In this document: piece after piece, positions 43,606 to 52,125 of the stretch
How positions within the stretch are numbered: position 1 is the stretch's first letter
Layout: each line of letters opens with the position of its first letter
DNA from: Actinomycetota bacterium
GTDB lineage: Bacteria > Actinomycetota > Acidimicrobiia > Acidimicrobiales > MedAcidi-G1
DNA length: 64,000 bases
Direction: 5' to 3'
Assembly: GCA_018673475.1 (NCBI GenBank)
Contig: JABHCN010000006.1
Coordinates: forward strand, 30,526 to 94,525
Position numbers and translations under genes: made by a program
The notes under the pieces: model-generated
What the model was told of the DNA's origin: nothing
What the model saw: the letters and a program-made list of their open reading frames with translations, nothing else
Databases searched by the model: none

Positions 43606-44958
43606 ATGACCGGAGGCACAGACCGGGTCGCTCTGCGCTCGCTCACCGGCGGCACTGTCTCGTTCGGAGTCGACGAGGTCCACGGCCGACGCGTCGTGCT
43701 CGTGGAGATCTCCGGCGAGGACCGCGGCTCCCTTCGCCCTGCCGACGGTGAGAACCTCGCTGTCGCAGCCCGCACGGCCCGTGACCAGCGCCTGCCTCTG
43801 ATCTGCTTCGTGGCCTCCAGTGGGGCCGCTGTCGACGAGGGCGTCGGAGCGGTCCACGGCTGGGGCACGGCCGCCAGAGAGTTTGTGGCCTGTTCAGGCG
43901 TAGTTCCAATCATCTTCTGTGTCACCGGACCAACCGTTTCCGGGCCGGCCCTGCTGCTCGGTCTTGCCGATCTGGTCGTGATGGTCGACGACACATTTGC
44001 CTTCGTGAGCGGACCCCGGATGGTCAGCCAGTTCACCGGAGAGGAGTTCTCCAACGAGGGTCTCGGCGGCTCCACCATGCATGCACGCACCACCGGTGTA
44101 GCCCACTTCACCTGCGCCGACCGAGAGGGCGCCGTCGACCTGATCGGCGAAATCCTCTCGTACCTGCCGGACCACACCGACACCGCTCCGCCGTGCTGGC
44201 CGAGCGGAGACCCGGTCGACCGCCCCACCCCGGAGGCCGGAGACCTCATTCCAACCACGACCACCGGCAGCTACGACGTCCGCGACGTGTTGTCGTGTGT
44301 CGTCGACGACGGCCACCTGCTCGAACCACGAGAAGGCTGGGCGACGAACCTGGTCACGGCCTTTGCCACGATTGCAGGTAACCCGGTCGGGCTCGTAGCC
44401 AACCAGCCCCAGTCCATGGCGGGAACGCTCGACATCCCGGCCTCCCAGAAGGGCGCCAGATTCGTCTCCTTCTGTGACGCCTTCAACCTTCCGTTGGTGA
44501 CCTTCGTGGACACGTCGGGCTTCTACCCCGGCAAGGACCTTGAGTGGAGGGGCATGATCCGCTACGGAGCCCAGCTGGCCTTCGCCTACGCCAGGGCCAC
44601 GGTGCCCAGGGTCTGCGTGACCCTCCGAAAGGCCTACGGCGGCGCCTACATAGTCATGGACTCCCGCTACATGGGCAACGACCTGATGCTGGCCTGGCCA
44701 ACGGCCGAGATTGCGGTGATGGGAGCCAAGGGCGCTGTCGAGATACTCCACCGCAATGCCGACCCCGCGGAGCGGGCCGAACTGGAGTCCTCATACGAGG
44801 ATCGCCTCCTGAATCCCTATGTGGCTGCCGAGCGCGGGTCGGTCGACAGGGTCATAGACCCGGCCGATACAAGGTCGGAGTTGGTGGCGGCGCTCGAGGT
44901 GCTGATCGGCAAAAGAGAGAGAATTCCGCGTCGCCGCCACGACAACAGCCCACTCTGA
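43606..44958 (+). CDS. acyl-CoA carboxylase beta (carboxyltransferase) subunit
   Basis: A 450-residue carboxyltransferase of the propionyl/acetyl-CoA carboxylase beta family. Two crotonase-like halves are visible: the N half with GPTVSGPALLLGLADLVVMVDDTFAFVSGP and the C half with VDTSGFYPGKDLEWRGMIRYGAQLAFAYARATVPRV and the RKAYGGAYIVMDSR loop. It is 60-80 residues shorter at the N-terminus than typical PccB-like proteins, and no biotin carboxylase gene is nearby. Oddly placed after a LysR gene and before citrate synthase. The likely product is malonyl- or methylmalonyl-CoA. Confidence 0.85.
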   Translation: MTGGTDRVALRSLTGGTVSFGVDEVHGRRVVLVEISGEDRGSLRPADGENLAVAARTARDQRLPLICFVASSGAAVDEGVGAVHGWGTAAREFVACSGVVPIIFCVTGPTVSGPALLLGLADLVVMVDDTFAFVSGPRMVSQFTGEEFSNEGLGGSTMHARTTGVAHFTCADREGAVDLIGEILSYLPDHTDTAPPCWPSGDPVDRPTPEAGDLIPTTTTGSYDVRDVLSCVVDDGHLLEPREGWATNLVTAFATIAGNPVGLVANQPQSMAGTLDIPASQKGARFVSFCDAFNLPLVTFVDTSGFYPGKDLEWRGMIRYGAQLAFAYARATVPRVCVTLRKAYGGAYIVMDSRYMGNDLMLAWPTAEIAVMGAKGAVEILHRNADPAERAELESSYEDRLLNPYVAAERGSVDRVIDPADTRSELVAALEVLIGKRERIPRRRHDNSPL

Positions 44959-45063
44959 ACACCGGATTCTGCCAATTCCCAGACAGAGCGCGAACAATCA
45001 ACAATCTTCGCTTCAGCCCGGCTGCACAGCCGTCCCCCTCCGCAGGTACATTCAAAGGGTCAG

Positions 45064-45110
45064 GGGGCGAACCGCCCCGAACCTCAAGAAGGCCCCATAT
45101 CTCAAGAAGG
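45064..45110 (+). promoter_or_regulatory. leader hairpin and repeated purine-rich element ahead of citrate synthase
   Basis: The 158-base gap before the citrate synthase gene contains a 6-bp hairpin (GGGGCG / CGCCCC at 45064-45078) and a duplicated 10-mer, ctcaagaagg, at 45083-45092 and 45101-45110. The second copy is the ribosome binding site (7 bases before the GTG). The first may be a decoy or remnant duplicate site. A TACATT hexamer about 20 bases upstream of the hairpin is a possible -10 box. Confidence 0.4.
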
Positions 45111-45116
45111 GTTGAC

Positions 45117-46385
45117 GTGGGCGAGAGCATCACCATCACCGACAACCGCACCGGCGAGACGATCGAGATCCCCATTGACAGGGGCGGCATCGACGCCAGG
45201 GCATGGGGCTCGCTGTTGCCCGGAATCTGGTTCGACGACCCGTCCTTCACCGCCACCTCTGGTGCCGACAGCGCCATCACCTACCTGGACGGCGGCAAGG
45301 GCCTTCTCCGCTACCGCGGCTACCCCATCGAGCAACTGGCCGGCTCAACGAGTTTCCTCGAGGTGGCCCACCTGGTTGTGTTCGGAGAACTGCCGAACAG
45401 GGTCCAGTTGACGGCATGGTCCGACGAGATCGCCTCCGAGGCACCGATCCATGAGAACTTCCACAAACGGATCCTCGAGGGATTCCGCGACGACGCCCAC
45501 GCCATGGGTGTCCTCGTCTCAGGCATCGCAGCCATGTCGACCTTCTGGCCCGACGGCAAGAACGTAGAGGACCCGGTCTGTCGCCGCACCCAGATGATCC
45601 GCCTCATCGCCAAGATGCCCACGCTGGCGGCAAGCGCCTACCGCCGCAGTGTCGGCACCCCCTACGTGCAACCCGACCCCGACCTCGACTACACGAGCAA
45701 CTTCCTCTCCATGATGTTCTGCCATGGAGACCGCCCCTACGAGGTCGACCCCGTCCTGAGAGACGCCCTCGACCTGTTGTTCGTGCTTCACGCCGACCAC
45801 GAACAGAACTGCTCCACCACTGCAGCCAGGGTCGTCGGCAGCGCCCATGCCGACCCATACCTCACGGTGGCGTCAGCCGCTGCCGCTCTGTCGGGCCCGC
45901 GCCACGGTGGAGCCAACGAGGCCGTCGTCCGCATGCTCGAGGAAATCGGCTCCTACGAGAACGTCGACGACTTCATCGCCGGCGTCAAGGCCGGCGACCA
46001 GAAACTCATGGGCTTCGGCCACCGCGTCTACAAGAACTACGACCCGAGGGCACGCATCATCAAGGACGCCGCCCACAGGGTGTTCGAGGTAACCGGCCGC
46101 AACCCGCTGCTCGACATGGCCCTCAAGCTCGAAGAGGTCGCCCTGGCCGACGAGTACTTCATCAGCCGGAACCTCTACCCGAACGTCGACTTCTACTCTG
46201 GCCTCATCTACCAGTCGATGGGATTCCCAGTCGAGATGTTCACGGTTCTGTTCGCAATCGGGCGGACACCGGGCTGGTTGGCCCACTGGGACGAACTCCT
46301 CGTCAACAAGTCCCGGATCGCCCGCCCACGCCAGACCTACAGCGGCAAGCCGGAACGCACAGTCCCCCACATCGACCAGCGCTGA
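45117..46385 (+). CDS. gltA: citrate synthase
   Basis: A 422-residue citrate synthase condensing oxaloacetate with acetyl-CoA, the entry to the TCA cycle. Active-site segments are LSGPRHGGANEAV (His), GFGHRVYKNYDPRA (His) and DFYSGLIYQSMGFP (Asp). The GTG at 45117 follows AAGAAGG and gives a normal length; the frame remains open for 570 bases upstream without coding sense. Acyl-CoA dehydrogenase converges 11 bases downstream. Confidence 0.93.
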   Translation: MGESITITDNRTGETIEIPIDRGGIDARAWGSLLPGIWFDDPSFTATSGADSAITYLDGGKGLLRYRGYPIEQLAGSTSFLEVAHLVVFGELPNRVQLTAWSDEIASEAPIHENFHKRILEGFRDDAHAMGVLVSGIAAMSTFWPDGKNVEDPVCRRTQMIRLIAKMPTLAASAYRRSVGTPYVQPDPDLDYTSNFLSMMFCHGDRPYEVDPVLRDALDLLFVLHADHEQNCSTTAARVVGSAHADPYLTVASAAAALSGPRHGGANEAVVRMLEEIGSYENVDDFIAGVKAGDQKLMGFGHRVYKNYDPRARIIKDAAHRVFEVTGRNPLLDMALKLEEVALADEYFISRNLYPNVDFYSGLIYQSMGFPVEMFTVLFAIGRTPGWLAHWDELLVNKSRIARPRQTYSGKPERTVPHIDQR

Positions 46386-46395
46386 CCACCTGCCG

Positions 46396-47583
46396 TCAAC
46401 GGCTGCGTTTCAGGTCTGAGTACGGAAGGTCCCTGTCGACGCTCGGCTCGCGGGGAAGGCCGAGGACCCGCTCGCCCACGATGTTGCGCTGGACCTCGTC
46501 TGTGCCTCCCCGGATGGACATCGAGGGGGCCGTCATAAAACCGAGATGGCCCGGGGAGTCGACCAGCATGCCGGCAGCCCCGGCGAGGTTCTTGCCAAGG
46601 TAGGTACGGGCCTTGAATGCGGTGACGCTGCGCAACTTGGCTCCCGAGCCCTCAGGCCCCGGAGCGCCGCCCCCGGCTAAATGGGTTGCACGCATGGTCG
46701 TGAGCTGGTTCACCCGGTGGAGCACGTAGGCCCGCATGGCCTCCTGTCGGACCACGGGATCAACAAGATGGCCTGAACCTCTCCACGCTTCGAGCCAGGA
46801 GGGCAGGCCCACGTCGGAGTCATCGCCACCGCCGAACGCACGGCCACCGATGGTCGCCCGCTCGTGGGCCAGGGTCTCGACCGTGATGCCCCACCCGTCG
46901 CCCAGTTCGCCGAGGCGGTTCTCATCGGTGACCCGCACGTCGGTGACGAACACCTCGGTGAAGTGCTGGTCTCCGTTCATCTGCTCGAGCGGCCGCACCT
47001 CGATTCCCGGAGACGACATGTCGACGGTGAACATGGTGAGACCCCTGTGCTTCGGCAGGGCTGCATCGGTCCGGGCCACACACATCCCCCAGGTGGAGTA
47101 GGTGCCACGCGACGTCCACACCTTGGACCCGTTGAGTACCCACTCGTCGCCATCTCGCTCAGCCCTCATGCCGGCATTGGCAAGGTCGGAGCCGGCATCG
47201 GGCTCGGAGAACATCTGGCACCAGATCTCGGAACCGTCGGCAATCGAGCGCAGCCACCGGTTCTGCTGCTCCGCCGTTCCGCGTGCCAACAGAACCGGAC
47301 CTACAAGGTTGATGCCCACCCCGTACGGGTAGAGGTCAGCCGTCTGGTACCTGCCCAGGGCCTCGGCGATCAGGGCAGCCTCGGCAGGGGCTGCGTCGCG
47401 GCCACCGTGCACCGACGGCCACTCGGGCACCATCCAGCCGCCACCCACCAGATCCTCGAGGTACCGGCGTCCGGCTTCAAGGTCGTCGCTGCCGGCACCG
47501 AGGACGGTAGAGCCGGAGCTGGCTGCACGCGTTTCCAACAGGTCAGCCAGCTCCACATGGATCTGCTCGACGCTGAGGGACAC
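46396..47583 (-). CDS. acyl-CoA dehydrogenase
   Basis: A 395-residue FAD-dependent acyl-CoA dehydrogenase. The N-terminal helical domain leads to QMFSEPDAGSDLA and GSKVWTSRGTYSTWGMCVART (flavin-binding middle domain) and the C-terminal helical domain with IRGGTDEVQRNIVGERVLGLP. The Glu of the usual catalytic loop is not obvious, so it may belong to a subfamily acting on branched or bulky acyl-CoAs. The start is set at the GTG (47583); the frame extends 30 codons further upstream. It is convergent with gltA. Confidence 0.88.
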   Translation of the reverse strand: MSLSVEQIHVELADLLETRAASSGSTVLGAGSDDLEAGRRYLEDLVGGGWMVPEWPSVHGGRDAAPAEAALIAEALGRYQTADLYPYGVGINLVGPVLLARGTAEQQNRWLRSIADGSEIWCQMFSEPDAGSDLANAGMRAERDGDEWVLNGSKVWTSRGTYSTWGMCVARTDAALPKHRGLTMFTVDMSSPGIEVRPLEQMNGDQHFTEVFVTDVRVTDENRLGELGDGWGITVETLAHERATIGGRAFGGGDDSDVGLPSWLEAWRGSGHLVDPVVRQEAMRAYVLHRVNQLTTMRATHLAGGGAPGPEGSGAKLRSVTAFKARTYLGKNLAGAAGMLVDSPGHLGFMTAPSMSIRGGTDEVQRNIVGERVLGLPREPSVDRDLPYSDLKRSR

Positions 47584-47648
47584 GGCGCAAGTCTGCCAGA
47601 TGGTTCGCCGGATCGTACAAGGTGGCACGGCTAGGCCATGATTGCGCC

Positions 47649-48821
47649 ATGCATGAGATCCTCGAAGCAGCAACCGGGCTGGTTGACGACGCCGTCGCCC
47701 TCCGCAGGGACATCCACCGCCACCCCGAACTGGGCCTACACAACCCCGACACCCAGCAGCGAATAATCGCGGCGTTGGAAGGCCTCCCGCTGGAAATCAG
47801 CGAGGGGTCGGGGATCACGTCGGTCGTGGCCGACCTGGACGGCGCCTCCGATGGACCGACCGTGCTGCTCCGCGCCGACACCGACGCCCTGCCCATGACA
47901 GAGGACTCCGACGAGGACTTCTGCTCGACCGAGTCGGGCCGGGCGCATGCATGCGGGCATGACGCCCACGTGGCGATGCTGGTTGGTGCCGCCAGGTTGC
48001 TGTGCGACCGACAGGGCGACATCGCAGGACGCGTCAGGTTCATGTTCCAGCCGGGAGAGGAGGGTGCTGGAGGCGCAGCCGTGATGATCGACGAGGGCGT
48101 ACTCGACGGTGTTGACCGGGCGTTTGCCATCCACGTCACCCCCAACCTGCCGGTAGGGCACGCTGCATGCCGGCCCGGCCCACTCCTGGCCTCGGCTGAC
48201 ACGTTTCACGTGACCGTCACCGGTAGGGGCGGCCACGCCTCAACCCCGCATTTCTGTGCCGACCCGGTTCCACCCATGGCCGAGATGATCACCGCGGCCC
48301 AGGCCATCGTGACCCGCCAGGTCGACGCCTTCAAACCCTCGGTGGTGACCATCACCCACGTAGATGCCGGCACGACCACCAACGTGATTCCCGAGACCGC
48401 CTTCTTTGAGGGAACCATCCGGGCGGTCTCAGAGGAGACAAGGAGCCTCGTGGCCGGTTCGTTGGAAACTGCCTGCAGGCACATCGCCCTGGCTCACGGC
48501 TGCAGCGTCGATTTCCGCCTCGAGGTCGGGTATCCGGTTACGGTCAACGATGCCGACCAGGCAGCCCGGGTTGCCGATACCTGCGAGGCCACCCTCGGAA
48601 CCGGGTCGTTTCTGGCCCTCCCTGCACCGTTCATGGGGGCAGAGGACTTCTCCTACGTGCTCAATAACGTGCCCGGTGCCATGGCCTTCCTCGGCGTCTG
48701 CCCAGACGACATCAGCGACTCCCAGACGGCACCCCCATGCCACTCGAACCGGATGCGCCTGAACGAAGCCGGTCTCGTCCACGGAATCGCCCTGCACGCG
48801 GCAATGGCGCTCGGGGCGTAG
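47649..48821 (+). CDS. M20-family amidohydrolase (hippurate hydrolase-like)
   Basis: A 390-residue metallopeptidase of the M20D group, which cleaves N-acyl amino acids or related amides. The metal-binding segment HACGHDAHVAML is clear, with RRDIHRHPELGLHN at the N-terminus, MFQPGEEGAGGAAVMIDEG, and the final GAEDFSYVL His/Glu region (partly changed). Length is normal. The ATG at 47649 is in frame with one nine codons upstream. It leads a four-gene, same-direction run (M20, TesB, dehydrogenase, nucleoside hydrolase). Confidence 0.9.
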   Translation: MHEILEAATGLVDDAVALRRDIHRHPELGLHNPDTQQRIIAALEGLPLEISEGSGITSVVADLDGASDGPTVLLRADTDALPMTEDSDEDFCSTESGRAHACGHDAHVAMLVGAARLLCDRQGDIAGRVRFMFQPGEEGAGGAAVMIDEGVLDGVDRAFAIHVTPNLPVGHAACRPGPLLASADTFHVTVTGRGGHASTPHFCADPVPPMAEMITAAQAIVTRQVDAFKPSVVTITHVDAGTTTNVIPETAFFEGTIRAVSEETRSLVAGSLETACRHIALAHGCSVDFRLEVGYPVTVNDADQAARVADTCEATLGTGSFLALPAPFMGAEDFSYVLNNVPGAMAFLGVCPDDISDSQTAPPCHSNRMRLNEAGLVHGIALHAAMALGA

Positions 48822-48827
48822 TCGACC

Positions 48828-49646
48828 ATGTCGCCCGTCAACCCCATCGACATCGACTTCACGGCCCTGATGGCCCTCGAGTCACACGGACCTGATGTCT
48901 ATGTCGGGATCAGCCCCGACTACCCGTGGGGCCGCGTCTACGGCGGTCAGGTGGTGGCTCAGGGCCTGCGTGCCGCAGCAGCCACCGTCGACGACGACCG
49001 CCACGTCCACTCACTCCACGCCTACTTCATCAGGGGCGGAACGAGCAGCGAGCCGATCCGCTACGAGGTGGACCGGATCCGCAACGGCCGCTCGTTCACG
49101 ACACGCAGGGTCGTGGCCCGCCAGTCCGACGGGGCGATCCTGAACCTGTCGTGTTCATTCCAGGTGGTCGAGGATCAGGTGGATGTCCAGGAGTCGACGG
49201 CTCCAGAGAACATGGGAAGCGCCGAGGACAGAGCCATGGAGGACTGGGGCCTGTTGGGCCATCGCCGTGTCATCCAGGAACCCGGACACTCGGCCAGCTG
49301 GCTCCGAATACTCGGCGACCTTGGCGACGACAGGGTCCTGCATGAGTGTGCGCTGGCCTTCCTCTCAGATGACCTCCCCAGCAACGCCTCGGTGAGTTCG
49401 CATCCGCGAATAGTCGACATGGGCATGGACCGCGAGGAGCGACATCAGAGCTTTATGGGGGCCAGTCTCGACCACTCCATCTGGTTCCATCGCCACGCAC
49501 CTGCCGACCAGTGGCAGCTTCACGACTTCAGGTCCCACGGGCTGACAGGAGGCCGCGGCCTTTCGAGCGGCGAGGTCTTCTCAGAGGACGGCATCCACGT
49601 GGCAAGCGTGGCCCAGGAGTTCCTGTTCCGGGAACTGACCCGCTGA
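48828..49646 (+). CDS. tesB: acyl-CoA thioesterase II (TesB-like)
   Basis: A 272-residue double-hotdog thioesterase. Typical motifs are GRVYGGQVVAQGLRAA and HSLHAYFIRGG in the first half and LDHSIWFHR in the second, followed by FRSHGLTGGRGLSSGEVFSEDG. It hydrolyses fatty acyl-CoA esters to free acid and CoA. The gap to the M20 gene is 6 bases, so they are co-transcribed. Confidence 0.93.
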   Translation: MSPVNPIDIDFTALMALESHGPDVYVGISPDYPWGRVYGGQVVAQGLRAAAATVDDDRHVHSLHAYFIRGGTSSEPIRYEVDRIRNGRSFTTRRVVARQSDGAILNLSCSFQVVEDQVDVQESTAPENMGSAEDRAMEDWGLLGHRRVIQEPGHSASWLRILGDLGDDRVLHECALAFLSDDLPSNASVSSHPRIVDMGMDREERHQSFMGASLDHSIWFHRHAPADQWQLHDFRSHGLTGGRGLSSGEVFSEDGIHVASVAQEFLFRELTR

Positions 49647-49665
49647 TCTTGCATTTCAGGGGATC

Positions 49666-50622
49666 GTGACAGCCGTGGGCGACAACCGGGCGACCGTTCT
49701 GGTCCACTCACCCGGCTGGGGCCGCCACATGGCAGAACTGGAGAAGCGCTTCTCCGACGTCAGGTTCGTCCATGTCGATCCGGACGAGCCGGTCCCGGCC
49801 GACCTTGCCGGCGAGGTCCTCTTTGCCCAGACCTTTCGACCAAGCAACGTCGCCGACGTACTCGACCACGGGGTGCGCTGGGTTCACAGCATCGGCCATG
49901 GCGTCGACCACCTGCCGCTCGACCTGATGGAGGACATGGTGGTGTCGTGTTCACGGGGGGTGTCGGCTGCACCGATTGCGGAATGGGTGGTGGCGATGAT
50001 CCTGACTGCCGTCAAGGACCTTCCCGGCAGCTGGGCCAACGAGCCTCCCGAGCGTTGGAGTTGGGCGAACCTGGGTTCGGTCGAGGGTCAGACCGTCGCC
50101 CTCGTCGGCTTCGGGTCGATCAACCGGGCGGTCGCCGACCGACTCCGCCCCTTCGGAGCCAACCTGATGGCCGTTCGCCGGTCGGGTTCCGGTGCCGACG
50201 ACAACGGGGTCCGCATGGCATCGACATACCCGGATGCGGTCGGAGATGCCGACCACGTTGTTGTGGCGGTTCCCGTGACCGGCGAGACACACCACCTCGT
50301 CGACGCCGCCTTCCTGTCGGCGATGAAGCCGGGGGCGCACCTCATTAACGTCGCAAGGGGGTCGGTCGTTGACCAGGACGCCCTGCGCGTGGCACTCGAC
50401 GCTGGTCAGGTTGGGCTGGCTTCTCTGGACGTGTCCGAGCCGGAGCCACTGCCTGCCGGCCACTGGCTGTACGGACATCCCGGGGTGAGGCTCAGCCCCC
50501 ATATCTCATGGTCCAGCCCCGATGCGATACAACAACTCTTCGACATGTTCGCCGACAACCTGGAGCGCTGGCTTCGGGGCGACACCCCTGAGGGCCTCGT
50601 GGATCTGGAAGCCGGCTACTGA
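49666..50622 (+). CDS. D-2-hydroxyacid dehydrogenase family protein
   Basis: A 318-residue NAD-dependent oxidoreductase of the D-isomer-specific 2-hydroxyacid family. The NAD-binding motif GFGSINRAV (loosened GxGxxG), the LINVARGSVVDQDAL strand with the conserved Arg, the Glu region (VSEPEPLPAGHWLYGHPGVRLSPHISW) and the catalytic His in SPHIS are present. Catalyses reversible reduction of a 2-keto acid to a D-2-hydroxy acid; substrate unknown. The start is a GTG 19 bases after tesB. Confidence 0.85.
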   Translation: MTAVGDNRATVLVHSPGWGRHMAELEKRFSDVRFVHVDPDEPVPADLAGEVLFAQTFRPSNVADVLDHGVRWVHSIGHGVDHLPLDLMEDMVVSCSRGVSAAPIAEWVVAMILTAVKDLPGSWANEPPERWSWANLGSVEGQTVALVGFGSINRAVADRLRPFGANLMAVRRSGSGADDNGVRMASTYPDAVGDADHVVVAVPVTGETHHLVDAAFLSAMKPGAHLINVARGSVVDQDALRVALDAGQVGLASLDVSEPEPLPAGHWLYGHPGVRLSPHISWSSPDAIQQLFDMFADNLERWLRGDTPEGLVDLEAGY

Positions 50623-50654
50623 CCAGTCGAGATGCAACCAATGGAGACGACCAG

Positions 50655-51584
50655 GTGAACAGCCACACACGACCCCGGATGATCCTCGACTGCGACCCGG
50701 GTGTCGACGACGCAATCGCCATCATCACCGCCGCCCGATGGGCCGACCTTGTCGGAATCACGACCGTGGCCGGCAACGTCTCGGGGGCCCAGACCTGTGC
50801 CAACGCCATGCGCCTTCGTACGCTGCTGGGCCTCGACATTCCGATCCACCGGGGAGCCGATGGCCCCATGGCCGGCGATCTGGAGGATGCCAGCCACGTA
50901 CACGGAGCCGACGGCCTTGCCGGGGTCGACCTCCCTGAAGCAGACGGAGAACCTGACTCAGCCGATGCCGTCGAGTACCTGGTTGAGACAACCCGGGCAG
51001 AAGAGGGCCTCCACCTGGTTCCGATCGGCCCCCTCACCAACATCGCCCTGGCCCTGCGGGCCGATCCGGGTCTCGCCCACCGGGTGGCGTCGATAACCCT
51101 CATGGGAGGAGGAGCGGGCTCGGGAAACGTGACCGCTGCGGCCGAGTTCAACATCTACGTTGACCCCGAGGCGGCCGACATCGTGTTCCGGTCTGGTGGG
51201 CCGGTACACATGATCGGCCTGAACCTCACAAACCAGGTCCGCATGGGCCCCGACCACGCGACAACATGTCGGGAGATGGGCACCCCGGTGGGCGACTTCG
51301 CGACCCACCTGCTGGACCACCTCATCGACATCCACTTCCAGTGGGAGGGGTCAGACACCAGCGCGATGCACGACCCGAGTGCCATCCTGACGGTCACCCA
51401 CCCGCACCTGATCAGATCAGAACCCCGCACGGTCGTGGTTGAACTGGATGGAACCCACACCCGCGGCCAGACCCTTGTGGACGAGCGGGGTCCCGCTGCT
51501 GGTGAGCCCAGCTGCAGGGTCGGTTACGGAGTCGATGTGGACTCCGCCGTGGACCTGATCATGACGGCGATCAGGGAAGCCTGA
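50655..51584 (+). CDS. inosine/uridine-preferring nucleoside hydrolase (IunH family)
   Basis: A 309-residue calcium-dependent nucleoside N-ribohydrolase. The signature DCDPGVDDA is at about residues 12-20, followed by VAGNVSGAQTCANA, HGADGLAG, VPIGPLTNIALAL and MGGGAGSGNVTAAAEFNIYVDPEAADIV. It releases a base from ribonucleosides for salvage. The final active-site His of the family, about 50 residues from the end, is not certain to my eye. The start is a GTG. It ends the M20-tesB-dehydrogenase run and lies tail to tail with the next gene. Confidence 0.9.
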   Translation: MNSHTRPRMILDCDPGVDDAIAIITAARWADLVGITTVAGNVSGAQTCANAMRLRTLLGLDIPIHRGADGPMAGDLEDASHVHGADGLAGVDLPEADGEPDSADAVEYLVETTRAEEGLHLVPIGPLTNIALALRADPGLAHRVASITLMGGGAGSGNVTAAAEFNIYVDPEAADIVFRSGGPVHMIGLNLTNQVRMGPDHATTCREMGTPVGDFATHLLDHLIDIHFQWEGSDTSAMHDPSAILTVTHPHLIRSEPRTVVVELDGTHTRGQTLVDERGPAAGEPSCRVGYGVDVDSAVDLIMTAIREA

Positions 51585-51591
51585 ACCACGC

Positions 51592-52062
51592 TCACCGAGG
51601 CCTGTTCAGGGTGGCGATCCACCGACCCTCGACCGGGATGGGACACAGCAGCGAGGTTCCCTCCAGCAACAGCCTCACCACCGCCTCAGCGTCGACACCC
51701 TGCGGGTGAAGTTCCCAGACCAGGCCGGTCTTGGGGTGGTCCTGTTTGAGCACCCAGGCTGTGGGTGCCTCGACCCCACCTGCGGTGAGGCGATCACCGG
51801 CACCCCGACCGGTGCCGTGGTCGAGGCCGACCGAAGCCGCCACGTCGGGTCCGGAGAACACGAATGTTCCAACTGGCACCTGAGGCCCACGGGCCGAGAA
51901 CCAGGCGAAGATGCCGGGCACCTCTATCCGCTGCGAGTCGTCGACCACGGGTTCGACGTTGACCCAGGTGTCGGCCCCTGACATTGCCGATCCGATTGCG
52001 GCCACCAACTCGGCATGGTCGCCGGCCTGGACATGGAACACCTCGGTTGAGTAACTGGCCAT
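51592..52062 (-). CDS. hypothetical protein
   Basis: A 156-residue predicted soluble protein. The ATG at 52062 has AGGAG 2 bases upstream, unusually close. TAGCGT about 27 bases upstream could be its -10 box. It contains a VFHVQAGDHAELVAAIGSA helix, a central run rich in Gly/Val strands and a C-terminal basic end. It resembles no family I know. It sits between the nucleoside hydrolase and typA. Confidence 0.6.
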   Translation of the reverse strand: MASYSTEVFHVQAGDHAELVAAIGSAMSGADTWVNVEPVVDDSQRIEVPGIFAWFSARGPQVPVGTFVFSGPDVAASVGLDHGTGRGAGDRLTAGGVEAPTAWVLKQDHPKTGLVWELHPQGVDAEAVVRLLLEGTSLLCPIPVEGRWIATLNRPR

Positions 52063-52125
52063 CTGCTCCTGCCCTGTCGACCTGCCTGCGACGCTAATCG
52101 CCGGCTGACCTCAGCCGGCCAGATG

